Assembly: GCA_945859605.1 (NCBI GenBank)
Contig: OX243814.1
Coordinates: 16,543,620-16,607,619 of the forward strand
Origin: Lumbricus rubellus
Taxonomy: Eukaryota > Annelida > Clitellata > Crassiclitellata > Lumbricidae
Direction of reading: 5' to 3'
DNA length: 64,000 nucleotides
This document shows, piece after piece, positions 35,619-48,659 of this stretch; position 1 is the stretch's first letter, and the number at the start of each line of letters is the position of its first letter. The notes below the pieces were generated by a model. It saw only the letters and a list, made by a program, of their open reading frames with translations. It did not search any database and had not been told where the DNA came from. The translations under genes and the position numbers were made by a program.

Positions 35619-37857
35619 CACTATTTCTTGTAGCAGATTCTTGGTGAAAGAGGAAGCTTGAAATTAACTTTGTAAGCTTATAGGCCTATTTCTTTGAGAA
35701 AAATCATTTCTTCGACGAGCCCAGCTAGGTGATATGCCTTCGCAGCGGCTTAAAGCATATCTCGTAACTGCCTCTTTCAACTGATCGTCGCTCATAGAAT
35801 TGAATTGCCATAAAAATTCAAAAATGGCCACGATGTTTGCAATAGCTGAGAATCTTTTTGCAAGATTTACAGAGAGTGTTGAAAGAATCTTATTGAAAAC
35901 TGTTCTATAAAAGTCAACGCTTTCGTCACGAATTAATTAGAATTTGTATAGCGCTACATTTCAATGAATAACTCCATTAGGGCCTATTCCATAATTCCTC
36001 GTTTCAATAAATAACTCCGTAATTTCAAAATTCCGAGGTCCTTTATCAAGTGAGGCCTGGGGCCAAATGGCCTCGGTGCCCCCCCCCCCCCCCCTGTCGG
36101 AGGCCCAGCACCTACGCCGTGGTAGTTCATGATTATGTTTCTGAAATTTTCTCTGATAATTTGGGACGGACTAACGTTGTGTAATTAGGCCTAAATGGCG
36201 TCCATGGACTCTGGCCCCTCTACCGGTAAAGGCTTCAAGTGTTGAGTATACATAGCAAATGATTCAGGTTTCTGTAAAGAAAATCGCCGAAAAACTGTTG
36301 TTTAAGCCAAAGACAATTTGATCTGTAGGTTAAAACATATTTAATATGTATTAAAACTTCTATAACCAATTATATGACATTTAATTCACTTTTATTAATG
36401 GCTAAAAATTGTGCACAGTGGTCATGACAATTAGGCCCTAGGCTAATTATTGGTCGTTCGTCATCGTTCTATAGTCTCAAAACCTGTGTTTTTCTCTCTC
36501 GGGATTGCACGCACTTGGAGCGCTTCTGAAAGTCACTAGATGCGAGAAGAGCTTTATAAATCATCAGCTACAATACAATACAATACAATACAACACCGAA
36601 AAGTAATTCAATATCCTTCTTGCTGTTGAGTGGCTCATCGCTGTACTTCAAGGCAATTGTATTACTTTGTGGTGGTTTTCAAAAAAGTTGATTGATTGAT
36701 TGATTGATTGACTGATTGATTGATTGATTGATTGCAACTCTCAACTTACAGATAAATAAAAATTGACATCGTTCCTATCTCTGTGAGTTGTCTGTTGTAG
36801 AGTCGGATTAAAGTTGTTTATGATTCAATCGCTTTTGATCCCTATGTGTCAGTGTACTTGTGTATAAGATTATTCGCAAAAAAACCAGTGCATTGGGTTA
36901 GCGCATTTGTTAATGGTAGGCTCTGGCAATGGACTTTCAGTGTATATTGTAACTCGGGACAAACTGTGACTATGTACTTTTATGTAGCCTACAGTTGTAC
37001 ACAACTATATAAGTCGTTTCTGTTTTCTAATCATGCCTGACACGAATCAAAAGTAAAATACTATAGGAATATAATTGCAAAATGTAGCCTATTCTATGAC
37101 AATTCAATTCCCAGCTTCCGTTGTTTTGACAAAGTCTACGCAACACTGGTTATGTGCGACGCTTGAGTTTTCGAGTTGTTTTCGTAGGTCTTGCGTCCAA
37201 ATACCGGGTGACAGAAAATCTGTTAAAAAAATGAAATGAAATGTAACGCGGCTTTGTTGCTATTGGTATGCTTGGAACTTTATCACAATGACGCTAAAAC
37301 TGAAAATAAAGTGCCATAACATGTCGACTGATCAGCACAAATACATACACAATATACACATAAAAAAATTATAGGCCTAAAATGATGTAATCTGCACGAT
37401 TAAATTTATATAAAGTAACTGACGCACTGTAGCCTAAATCTCCGATTGCCTACCTTACATCTAAGCCATGCAATTCATGCTAAATCAGGGTTTAAAGTGA
37501 GTGGGAACTGGGAACCAGGGCCTTCTATTGCTATTCCGCAACAGAAGGCTCTGCTGGGAACGGTGTTCCCGTCGCTTCCGCTGCTCTCAACATTCCTTGC
37601 CTGCGTTCACACTGCTCATCATGCATTGGAACCTTAGTGACAGATGCGTTCCAATAAAAACTCCTCTTCACTGTTCATCCCAACCCTTTTAAACAATGTG
37701 TAAAATGGTATCACGTCATATGGTGTGCGACAAAGGTTCACAAAAGCCTAGAAATGCTCATTAAAAATTAAAAGCAATTATGCGAATTGGTCGCTCGAAA
37801 ATTAGATCTACAATAAATTTTAAAAGCAAAGTATTTGTTTTCTAAATCACGCTTCTA

Positions 37858-38841
37858 CACGGTGATTCATAAAAAACGTTACCCTACATAGTTTGCTGTA
37901 ACTCCGCCAAACATCGGGATATGTTGACGAAATTTTAGGTGAAGATAGAGGATTCATTTATGAACATTATGGAAGTTAAAATTTATTTTCGAAATAACCA
38001 TCATTTGGCAGATACGCATGCGCGAAGACGCATACGAATTTCTTGGCTGATTCACCAATGATGCGCTGATCCATTGTTTCCGATGCCTCCACAAGTCTAC
38101 GACACAACTCGTTGACATCGCATATACAAATTATGTAGACATTTTCTTGCATGACACTACATATCTTTTTAGTATACTGGATTTAAATCAAGACTATTGG
38201 GTGGCCACAAAGTAGGCGGGATGAAGTCAGAAGTTTCAGTTTCCATTACGCAACGGTTTCTCTGTGCGCACGAGGGCTATTATGATGGACGATGAAAAAA
38301 GCCTACTCCGTAAATGTCACAAATGCCTGGCAAAGTGGAACATCTCTGCAATATTGTCCATTGACGTCAACATCTGGATCGACATGGATATATTCGTACG
38401 ACCAAGTGCAGAGACCCGACCGATGCCATAAGGGATTTGCTGAAAATTGGTCGATTCTGCAAAAGACGATTTGCTGGAACGTCCCTTTTCTGTGTACCGG
38501 CAGATACGTGATTGCGAACATTCTGATTGTTGCTGGGTGATGCCACAGTAAGCAATTTCTGACCAGGAGGCTAAACCAGATGAAATTGACCAGGTTTGCA
38601 TGATACAACCTCAGTGGCTGACAGGAACGTTGGAATCTTGCATGTATGTTTCTCGAGATTATCGTGACGTCATTAGTTTTGTCATCCGCGTTACATCATT
38701 ATAGCTCCGAATGTGAACTAATTTATGTAGCACTTGGCTAGATCATCAAATCATATTATTCTGAAATTTCATTAAATTTGATGGTCATCGACATGAGTTA
38801 TGCTGACTTATGTAGGGTAACGTTTTTTATGAATCACCGTG
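37858..38841 (-). mobile_element. Tc1/mariner-type element, degenerate transposase
   Basis: 984 bp flanked by TA, with inverted ends CACGGTGATTCATAAAAAAC of about 33 bp. The minus strand carries a broken transposase, including TLWPPNSLDLNPVY near 38,200 (the PPNSPDLNP block) in multiple frames. Unit B shows the empty site (CTTCTATTTAAG near 29,745). Confidence 0.88.
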
Positions 38842-39147
38842 TATTTAAGTAAACAATTAATTTCTTCATTTCAGCTTCTATTTAGGTAAACAAATGCGAC
38901 GAATAAGTTTTGTCAATCAACTTTTATTAAGAAAATAATTTTTTCATTAATCTAGCTTCTATTTTGTGGCGAGTGAGCCATTGGTACAGAATCACTTGAC
39001 GTAGTAGGCCCACGATGTAACGAAAAACGAAAAAGGATATCAATATATAATATATATTCGGAATCTTTCAGATGAAGAAAACACGCCATCTTGTGCTAAG
39101 AGTCGTCTCATAGGCCTGTATTGATTTTTTGGCTTGTAAGCATTATC

Positions 39148-42100
39148 TCAACAAACCTGTTTCAGTGTCGCTCTCATTGGCTTCCACATGATGCCATAGA
39201 CAATAGGATTAATGCAGGAATTGATGTTGGCGAGAATACTCAGCGGCTGTATTAACGTCATAGCAGCATTCCTGTTCGGTCCCCAAAACACATAGATGAA
39301 AACGATTTGAAGCGGCACCGAACTGACGAAGAATACGGCCACAATGACTGTACACATTCTAGCCACCTTGCGAGCAGCTGTGTTGTCTGGACTCTGCATT
39401 CCTAATGGTGTTACCTAAAATGTATAAGGTTTTAAAAAATTATGATTGATCAGGTAAATTAGGTTGCTTACAACTTAGCATACATATAGTCCTTCCCTTT
39501 CAGATCCGCACATCTGACAACGTGCTTCCTCCACTCCTCGCTGTCCATCGCCAGTTCATTCTTTCACTCTTTCACTTATTCATTCATTCATTCATTCATT
39601 TCTTTTAGCACTGAAAACCTAAAATGAGTTTCATTTTTTGGGTTTGCTGGAGGAGACCGTAACAGCCGAATGCATGAACAATTCAGGTAATGGTCGAAAA
39701 TTAAACAGATATAGGAAACGTCATGGGACATCTTGCCAAAAGCTGGAATTAGGAAAAACGAGTAAGATTATCAACGTGTGAAGTAAAGATAAGAGAACTA
39801 TCTTGGCTGACACCTAGGGGGTGGACACTGGACAAAAGGTTAAATTGAGAAAACCATTCTGCTGCGGAGTGTCACACCAAATCAACTGGGTTTTAAAAAA
39901 GTGTAGGGAAGGACGACTACAAGACATCCAAGGAATGCAACAAAGACTAGACTGAATTTGGTTACTTGCCTTTTTCTTGGCGAAGTACATCTTGTACCAT
40001 ATCCCGAAGTACGATGTCAACGTCACAGCCAGAGGAACGAAGAACAAAATAACCACTGTAGTGAGTGAGTATATTGCCTCAGCAAGTTTGTTTTCTCCAG
40101 ATGGCGTGCAACGCTGCAGTGTAGGACTATAAAGGATGACGTCGGTCCACATGATTATTGGAACACTGGATGAGATGATAACCCCACAGATGATCGCAAT
40201 CAGTAGAGCGGCTGTACGTGGCGAGAAGTAACTCATCATGCCCGGTTGACTCAGTCCAAGATATCTAAAACAAATCCACCAGACAACAGTAGAGCGTTGT
40301 CAGCGCGTCCTTAAATCTAAGTCAAAGGTTCAGGTATCAACGCGGAAGTTGCTGAATATCTCTGGTATTAGATTTCAGTCAGACTGACAAGTTGCTGTTA
40401 ATTATTATCCGCCTGTTTTGACAAATCTTGGCTTTCATGCAGTGGCGGCGCCAGACACTTTTTGTAGCCAGGGCATAGCCAGGGCAGTCACACAAGTAAC
40501 CAGGGCAGGGGTCGAGTCGTGCGCTCGGTATAGTACGGGCTTAGCCTACATAAACTTATAATTTAGCACTACCGTCAGGGCCGGATTAAGGCATGTTCAA
40601 CATGTTTGGCCGAACAGGGGTCCGTAGACTCCGTACACTTTAGGACCCCCACACGTGCGATTTTTTTAAGGAAACAATTGGTATATTCTGCCATAATTTC
40701 GATCAGACGACTAAAAATGTCATCAATTTTTTTGACTGAAGATCCTCCAACAAATTTTCAAAACAGGGCCCACATTTCTTAATCCGAACCTGGCTACCGT
40801 GCTCGCCATAAAGTGACGCCACATCTGGGTTTTCCCACTTGATCTGGATTTTTTGGACTTCGTCTGTCTTTCTGTTTTTGGGGCGTAAATTCCGGGTTTA
40901 TTTTAGTTACTAAACCATTGTACACTGTGTCCGGATAAAAAGTAGAACACACAAAAAGTGTCATAACTCGGTAAAAACTCATGAGATTTGTCTGAAAATT
41001 TAAACACATCACCAGTGACCATATATTTACACGAAATCATAAAGCCGATTCGAAATATTCGTGATTTTGTCAAATAGAACTTTCCACATGGAAAAGCTGA
41101 AAGTAAGTGAAATTCAGCTATATATATTGTGCTCAAAATGTCCTCCTTATTCACGGAAACACGACATAGACTCTACTGCTTGATACTCCGGTCGATGATC
41201 ACGTGGTCAAACAGCAGCCAATCTTCAAACAGACGCGCCCTACCGCTATCGATGTCATGAATACGCGTGAACGAAAAACGCGCTTCTCCGGTGGGCTAGG
41301 CTACATGTACTCCAGAGCAAGGTCTGGACTGCTGGGCGGCCACAGCTGCGGGATATGAAGCCGAGTGTCTCCCTGTACAGCTATTCATCTACTACGTCTA
41401 CGGTCGTGTGTCCGAGAACAAGGAGGACATTTTGAGCACAATATATAGCTGAATTTTACTTCCTTTCAGGTTTTCCATGTTGGAAAGTTCAATTCTTCGG
41501 TGCTGCATTTTAAACGCTCATAAATTTGGCAAACTCATGAATATTTATAATTGGCGTTAGGATCTCGTGTAAGTATGGTCACTGGTGCAGTGGTGATGTG
41601 TTAAAAATGTCAGGCAAATTCTAAACGTTTTTACCGAATTATGACGCTTTTTATGTGTTCTACTTTTTATCCGGACAAAGTGTATTTACAACGCTTGAAC
41701 ATTCTGCATGTGCACCGAGCATTGCAATATAGGCCTACATTGTGTTTATAGTAAAATTCAATGTAAATGGTTCTGATACATACTTTTTTCCACTAATTTT
41801 AATTTGAAACTTCACAATCAAGATCTATCATCTTAGGCCTACGTTGTGATTTCACGAATAATTTATAATCTGCATGGTGACGCAGAGGAATAGATCTTCG
41901 CAGAAATAAACCGTTTCGACATTTCAATATAGGCAAAACCCTGCCAGAACTTTTTCCATGCCAGAATTTTTCCTGCCAGAACTTTTGGCCTGCGAGAACT
42001 TTTGCCATGCCAGAATTTTGCCCTGCCAAAGTTTTAGCCCTGCTGGAATTTTTGCCTTTTCGAACTTTTGTCTGCCAGAATTTTTCCCTATATTAGAATG

Positions 42101-43415
42101 TTTGCCCTGCCTGAATTTTTCTTGTCAGAACTTTTGCCCTGCCAGAATTGTTGCTCTGACAGAATTTTTCTCTGCTAGAACTATTACACTGCCAGGATTT
42201 TTATATCCCAGAACTATTGCCTTCCAGAATGAAATTTTCATTCCAGATGTGAACAGTAAGAAACAATATGCCTGAACAAATTCTGACAGGGCAAAATTTC
42301 TGGCAGGGCAACGACCAGGGCAACAGGCAGGGCAAAGGCTTTTTGGCAGGGCATTTGCCCTGCCATGCCCTGGCGTAGCGCCGCCACTGGGCATTTGCCC
42401 TGCCATGCCCTGGCGTAGCGCCGCCACTGCTTTCATAGATTCTCAGAGTTTCCACATCCAGTCTGAGGTCTACTTTCACACGTGAAGCACACCACCAGTT
42501 AACCATTTCAAGTCTTGCATGGAGGACGATTGCGTTGTGGGTTAGTACTCGGACTTTTGATTTTGAAGGAGGACGATTGCGTTGTAGGCTAAACAGAAAG
42601 CGCGTCAACCTTCGCCTAGGTACTCGGGCTTTTGATTTTGAGTAGTCATGCGTTAGTAACAGGTCATTGTTAAGCTTGGTGCCATTCGTGACATAATTAC
42701 GATACGCACAAAATTGACAGTATAGCTACACTTGTAGGCCTAAGTGTTGTCGCCGAGAGTCTCCATGGACAATAATCACGTTTGTAAAACAGGACACTCT
42801 AACAAGCAAACCTGGATGAAGTAATACGACACACTGTCTATTTTGTTTAGCGAATTGAAATTATTCCCTAATGCATTCATGGAAGAATTGAACGAAGGAG
42901 AGACAAGGACATGGGGATAGAGATGGATGGGGAGACAGAGACTGACTGAAGTTTTGAATATTAGTTTTTTAACTATAGTGGCGGCCTGACCTGTCAATAC
43001 TAATGACCGACAGCATGATGACGGACGCCTTGGATGCACTAGACGACCAAAATGTGTTCACTTTACAGAAGAAGCTTCCATAAGGCCAGCTGGGTTCGAT
43101 GGCTGCCATCGCTGACGTCCACACACCAGTCAACATCAGACCAAAGTCCGATATTGCCAGACAACAGATGAACATCCGTGTCACCAGAGTCTGACCTTTG
43201 TTGCCCTTGCCGTGACCGATGACTCCAGCTGTGATGACTAACAGGTTTCCGATGACTCCAACCACAAATATCGTCCAGAAAGCAGCTGCCTTCGCATAGT
43301 CGACTGTCCAAAGAGGAGTCGACGGTAATTGGGGCGACATGCGATTCGCTTCTGCTGACTTCCAGAAGGTTGAGTTCTGGCCAGCTGTAGTATTCATGCT
43401 ACGTTCTGAATTCAT
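39148..43415 (-). CDS. Rhodopsin-like GPCR, unit C (three exons, intact)
   Basis: Exon 1 42,991-43,415, exon 2 39,970-40,264, exon 3 39,148-39,414; 987 nt, 328 residues. Exons 2 and 3 are almost identical to unit B (protein of exon 2 indistinguishable), while exon 1 is closer to a mix of A and B (TPLWTVDYAKAAAF, HGKGNKGQTLV). The same DRY split by intron 1 and GC-type donor of intron 2 (AAAAAG|GCAAGT) are present. Intron 1 is 2.7 kb because of a 1,990-bp hAT insertion (40,440-42,429). The near identity to B in the 3' half points to very recent duplication or gene conversion. Confidence 0.85.
40576..40792. mobile_element. 217-bp hAT MITE nested in the hAT element
   Basis: Ends CAGGGCCGGATTAAG and, inverted, CAGGTTCGGATTAAG, with 8-bp duplicates ACTACCGT / GCTACCGT (one difference). 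Confidence 0.8.
40923..41682. mobile_element. Foldback Tc1/mariner-derived element nested in the hAT element
   Basis: 760 bp flanked by TA. Long imperfect inverted arms of about 240 bp start CACTGTGTCCGGATAAAAAG / CACTTTGTCCGGATAAAAAG. The centre retains a transposase scrap (reverse strand: LWPPSSPDLA near 41,340). Confidence 0.85.
41938..42232 (+). repeat. Subterminal CCTGCCAGAATTTTT repeat array
   Basis: More than a dozen imperfect copies of a 16-18 bp unit with the core CTGCCAGAAYTTTT, inside the hAT element near its right end. Related CTGCCAGGGCA words continue to the terminus. Such arrays are typical transposase-binding subterminal repeats of hAT elements. Confidence 0.8.
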
Positions 43416-44026
43416 GCTTTGATTATGCTTATTTCTTTACGTTGAAAAAGATATTCAGGCAGCTGTTAACAAAACTTTAAAAGTTTCACTTTATGTAAAA
43501 GAACATTTCATGTTATATAAGAGAGCAGTGAATCCGTGCCGAAGCGAAAATAAAGATCAATGCAACACATTTAGGGGTCTATCTTTTTTGCTCAATGGAA
43601 CTACACCTTCAAGATTATCTTCGAGAAAACATAACCATGACTTTGAAAATTAGCAACTTTTTAGCCAGTTGCTTGAGCTATAGGTGGGTAAAGTCCGGTT
43701 ATGCTACATAGGGCCTACAATGTTTATAGTAAAACAGCCGTTTACCGATGGAGAGTCGGTCTGCCTAACTCTTCTCGGTGTTCTTCCGTCTAGGAACACC
43801 AAATTTCTGAGCCTCACAATTCCTGTAATATGGAGACCAAAGTTACAGAACACGTCTTAGAAATGGATGCAAAGAAAATACCATACAGGTAATCCAACCA
43901 TCGCCAGTCCTTTGAAATGAGTATTGTTAGATTTACACAGATCTTGAATGACTGACCGATTGCTGACTGTTGACGTATATAGGCTTAGGCCTACTTAGCT
44001 TTCGCTCGTTGGTATCTGGTATCCAG

Positions 44027-46480
44027 TAGGGTGCCAATGAAATACACAGGAAAAAATAAAGCTTTGATTTTCTGTGGTCTCACACTTTACAAATGTTCCT
44101 TTATATATGGAAGTTAATCATGAAAAAAATGAAGAAAAAATATGAACATTTAGAGGATGCACAATGCTCCTGAAGTTGCATACAGTTATATGTGCCGTAA
44201 TGCTAGTTAATTTCTGACATATTGGAGTATTGGTCTGTCTCAATATTGAAAGTTGTTAACTCTGTGTATTACTAACAGTTCTGGTTATATCTGTGCTTTA
44301 TATCAATTCTATATCATATCCACATGCATGTTTTATAATAAATCTTTATGATATATAACATCACTAGCACAGAGGGGAAAGGAAGACGTTATAGTCCGGC
44401 ACCCATTGACTTGAAGCTTGCGAGGGTTGAAGACCGTCGTTGTAGGAGAAAACAGGTTACCATGAACAGAAGGGAAAAGAGAACAAAGGAGTAAGGTAGG
44501 ATTATCACTATTGAAAATCCAGATAACAATACACACGGTGATTGAAGCAGTACAGCTGAAGATGAAGACAGTGATGTGAAAATTCCCGTGGTAAGGGAAA
44601 GGAAAACAGCAAAGTCACTATTCATAATATTATAATTAATCATGATGCAGTATCAGCACTGGATAGAACATCTATAGGTATTGGGCAGAAAGTTTAATGC
44701 AACATTTATCCTGGCAGCTACGGCATCATCTCTGGGTCACAGTCCATCAGAATTGATTCTTAACAAGGAATCCGTACGATTGACAGGAAGGAAGCATCGT
44801 GCATCTACTACTTTTAAAAAGGAAGCATCTTTCTTTTATGGTGTTCCTGGTCCTGAACGATACACTGGGATGGTAAGATATTGCGTGCTCTAATATGTAG
44901 ATAAAGACACCGTTGATAGGCTGGGCAGTCATATGTGTGCTGCCATGGAGATGGTGAGATGAAGATTCTTTGGGTCCCAAAGTTATGCAGTGGTTCTGAT
45001 GAGGCACAGGCTGCAGCAGTCTTTCAAATGATTGACAAATGGAAACTCAGTGAACGTGTCCAGCTGATGTGTTTTGACACAACTGCCAGTACTCTCACTC
45101 TGTTGCAAAGGCAACAGAGTGGGAGCTTGTGTCACATGCATACTGCAGCAAAAACTTCACAAGCAGCTCGCTAACGTGGCATGCAGGCAGGCATCATGTA
45201 CACGAACCAATTGTCGCAAAAGTATTTTATACGCCTATGGGATGTTCTAGTGGCACAAATGGCAGTCTCTTTTAAAGGTTTTCTGCTGCGTAGATTTACA
45301 CTGACAGTATTTTCATTCTATGAACTCAAACCGCTGAAATACAACTTCCTGGTATTTCTTCGTCAGTAGCTGCAACAGTATCAACCAAGAGATGACTACA
45401 AGGAATTGTTGCAGTTATCTCTGATGTTTGTAGGAAATTAATTTTTGGCCAGTATTGCAAGCATCCATATCAACACACCTGGAGCTTACCACAGGGCACG
45501 ATGGAAGGGAAATTTGTAAAACAGTACTAAAATTTATTTATTTCGCTCACAGTTTCGTTTGACAGCTTCTGAACTGCCTGGGCTTAACAGTTTAACATAT
45601 TTGTGGTTAGACTATAATTATCTCAAAGCATGGCACACAAAATGTCATGCACATCAGCAACTTCTGCTCCACGATACGTCTTACAGATATTGTAAGATCT
45701 TGCAGTCTACCGCAGTGCAAGCAAACCCGTTGCAGATGTAGCCATAAAAACTTTCATGTGCCGTTTGCGGCACTTGAATGAATCACTTATCGGCATCGCC
45801 TTATCCTGAACATTCTGTTATGGAAAAGTTTACATGGTTGCAGCCCTTAGTAAGGTGGGTGAAGAAGATTTTCCAGTTCGAATGACAATCGACAAGAGCT
45901 GTATCTCTGAAAAACACCTGTCTCGTTTTGTGTCACGTAACACAAAGACATTTTTACTTCCATGGATATCCCACAAGATATCCTTTTGCAAGATCGAAGG
46001 TTTTGGAACACCAGTGAAGCATATAATCACAGCAGAGTGCAGGGCATAAGAGCTGAAGGTGGTTAAAAAAGACACGGCTGAACGGGGAGTCGCATTGAAA
46101 CATATGTTCAAGTCCGCCATCACAAATCAGGAGGAGCAACAGAAATATCTGCTTCAGGTGGTTGAAAGCCATCACCAACATTTTCAAGCAACCAAAAAAG
46201 TTTTTCTCAGTCAAAGACTGGGCAACCAATAGCATTTATTAAACACTGAAGCAACGAGGAACACTGCATGTATACCGTGCACAGTGCATAGCATTCTGCT
46301 ATACATTGCGGCCTATGTGATTCCATATTGTAGCTTTTTTAAACTTTAGAGGTGTTGTGCAGCCCCTAAATGTTACCTGATTGCTTCAAAACTTTATACG
46401 TTTCAGTTTTAGGGCTAAATGAACAAACCTAAGGGGTGAGACCAAAAAAAAATCAAACTTTGTTTTTCATTGGCACCCTA
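44027..46480 (+). mobile_element. 2.45-kb hAT-like DNA transposon with decayed transposase
   Basis: Exact 8-bp target duplication GTATCCAG (44,019-44,026 and 46,481-46,488). Ends TAGGGTGCCAATGAAA, inverted at the other end, similarity continuing about 45 bp including GTCTCAC. Plus-strand coding relics between about 44,690 and 46,230 in several frames: SERVQLMCFDTTAS, PGAYHRARW, LTASELPGLNSL, and a C-terminal DTAERGVALKH...NQEEQQKYLLQVVESH. I have seen this protein pattern as a widespread 'uncharacterized' invertebrate repeat protein but cannot name its superfamily securely; the 8-bp duplication favours hAT. Confidence 0.78.
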
Positions 46481-46854
46481 GTATCCAGCTATTGTCAAAT
46501 GATGAAAGTGCACTGCATTATGACCACGACTTTTCCTAGTAAGCATTGCGCGTCTCAAGGGTCTGTCATAGACGCTGTGTAGGCACTACTCAGCTGCCAG
46601 TCACATGGGAGAAGGTGTGTCTTAGTGCTCGTGAAACAATAATGTGCTTTTTGATAAGTGCGGCATGATAGGCCTACATTTAAATCAAGCTTACAAACTA
46701 ACCACAAGATATACACCAAAGTTCCTGAAGTAGGCCTAAAAGAACACAATGACTGTTTCTGCATCATGTTCCGTTTAAACACCAACATTTACTCCAAAAA
46801 GTGCTAATATTAATACTTTGTCATGATTTACAGGGTTCACGCGACCTCCCAGAT

Positions 46855-47178
46855 AAAGGCCATAGCCAGGATTTTACTTCGGGTAGGGGGGGTGTTTCTT
46901 CGGGTGCCGAAATTTTCTTTTCCTTGGCCCCCCCAAATTGACCTATTTTTTGGTCGTTTGGTTGAAATCTCGGAAAACCATACTTTTTACCGGCCAAAAA
47001 GTTGATGACCTTTTTTTAATCATTCGTTCGAAGTTTTTTCCTTTCATTTCAAGGGGTGTTTTCATGGTTTTATTTCATTGTTTTTACATCATGTGCTAGT
47101 AAATGCGTTATATTATTTTTTGCATTTTTCATTTCGAGAGGGGGTGTTCAAACACCCAACCACCCTAGCTAGGCCTTG
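46855..47178 (+). mobile_element. Short hAT-like element (C copy)
   Basis: Orthologue of 19,319 and 33,437, more diverged at the ends (AAAGGCCATAGCCAGG ... CTAGCTAGGCCTTG). Confidence 0.7.
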
Positions 47179-47759
47179 TCTCTGACCTATGCTGCGAGAG
47201 CCCATGAATCTAGGCCTATAGTATAGGCGTATGCAACAAAATAATGTTTATATTTCTCATTGTGATTCAACGTTGGGACTTGGAAGAAAACTATACTGAA
47301 ACACAAGTTTCAGCACTGTCTGGTGTCGCTTGCGTGCCTATTTTTTTAGCATGTCAGAGCAAACCTCGTACGCCTTTTAATCCTACAAAGTAATCGATAA
47401 ATGACGTACGTCAAATCTTTGGTTCTTTTGTTTTGAGCCTCTAATTTGCTACCAACCGCGGTGAAACATCCATGGGGGTTTAACATCAACACTGGCTACA
47501 ATAGTTTGTATACTACATGGCCGCGGACGCCGACTACTGTCTTTTAGCTAGTGACATTATTTACGGAAATAGCGCATAATAACTGCAGAAACAGCGGGCG
47601 GTGATCTCATTAGTCGTTGTAAGCTTATGTAAAACAAATTTTTCGGACCAGGTGATGTCCGAAACCCGAGTAACATTCTCCTTCGCTTCACCCTCCTCTC
47701 TGTCTCTGTCTCTGTCTCTGTCTCTCTGTCTCTGTATCCTGTCTCCTGTCTCCTCTCTC

Positions 47760-47880
<121 letters not shown>

Positions 47881-48179
47881 GGCGCGTGTTGGGTTCCTTT
47901 TTAGAAGCCCGGTTTTCCGGGCGTCGGTTCATATCCACTTATGACACCATGTAAAGTTAAGATAATAGTAAAATAATACCAAGCAATCGATGACTGTTTA
48001 GTCAGCTCTAAGCTCTTCACGTACATGCCAAGAGAGAGGGGTAGCTATCGGTGACGATTTCTATGGCGCCATAACAAAGTCGTTACAAGGTCGTTACAGA
48101 ACGAAGTGTGTAAAAATGTAAATCCTCATCGTTGTCCTTGGTACTTTCAGTGCAATGCACAGTTTACAGGTATGTAGCA

Positions 48180-48351
<172 letters not shown>

Positions 48352-48659
48352 ACTTCTCTATAGTAGCATAAGTGTTTAACTACTTACTGCTTAGCACAGA
48401 CAGCGTAGTTAACACTGCGCTGCGCATCTACTCCACTCATAATATTATTATTATTATCCCATCTCCATACTTCTCGCTTTGTACACTATTACAGTACTGA
48501 AACATACCTAATGTGTTTTTGTTCGTGCCTTTTCCTCCGTTCTCTCGGAAGTCTGTCCGACACTTTAAGTGAGTATCGACCGCCATGTTGATGCCTAAGT
48601 GGCAATAAACACTATAATGTTGGAAGATATGCGACTGGGCAATGTGTGGGCATGAATAT

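Larger units (their letters stand above)
35202..36108 (-). mobile_element. hAT transposase relic (ZMYM1-like dimerisation region)
   Basis: Region specific to unit B. The minus strand codes for LRIFMTLPISAADAERSFS (35,545-35,440), the hAT C-terminal dimerisation core, and upstream for degraded pieces such as RTVFNKILSTLSVNLAKRFS. It ends near a 17-base C run (36,081). The coding sequence is interrupted by two adjacent large palindromes at 35,505-35,618. Borders are approximate. Confidence 0.7.
29387..37484. repeat. Tandem unit B of the GPCR array
   Basis: Starts at the marker ATCAGGGTTTAAAGTGGGTG and ends where the marker recurs at about 37,487. It keeps the GPCR 3' flank (29,390-30,044), three exons, and a spacer with the same landmarks as unit A. 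Unit-specific insertions lie at about 34,727-35,150 and 35,200-36,108. Non-coding stretches 29,390-30,044, 32,270-33,436, 33,763-34,360 and 36,110-37,484 show no gene; the last contains (GATT)n at about 36,690-36,735. Confidence 0.82.
40440..42429. mobile_element. hAT element (CAGTGGCGGCGCC ends) in GPCR C intron 1
   Basis: Ends CAGTGGCGGCGCCAG and ...GCGCCGCCACTG, with 8-bp target copies CTTTCATG / CTTTCATA. Units A, B and D lack it (GGCTTTCAT followed directly by the next intron sequence). The right terminus is duplicated: a 40-bp block ending GCGTAGCGCCGCCACTG occurs at about 42,350-42,389 and again at 42,390-42,429. No transposase; it carries two nested elements and a long array of CCTGCCAGAATTTTT repeats. 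Confidence 0.88.

Noticed and set aside
38303..38608. 101-codon minus-strand frame as a gene
   Set aside because: It lies inside the TA-flanked mariner element and does not follow the transposase frame; it is a chance frame in degenerate transposase sequence.
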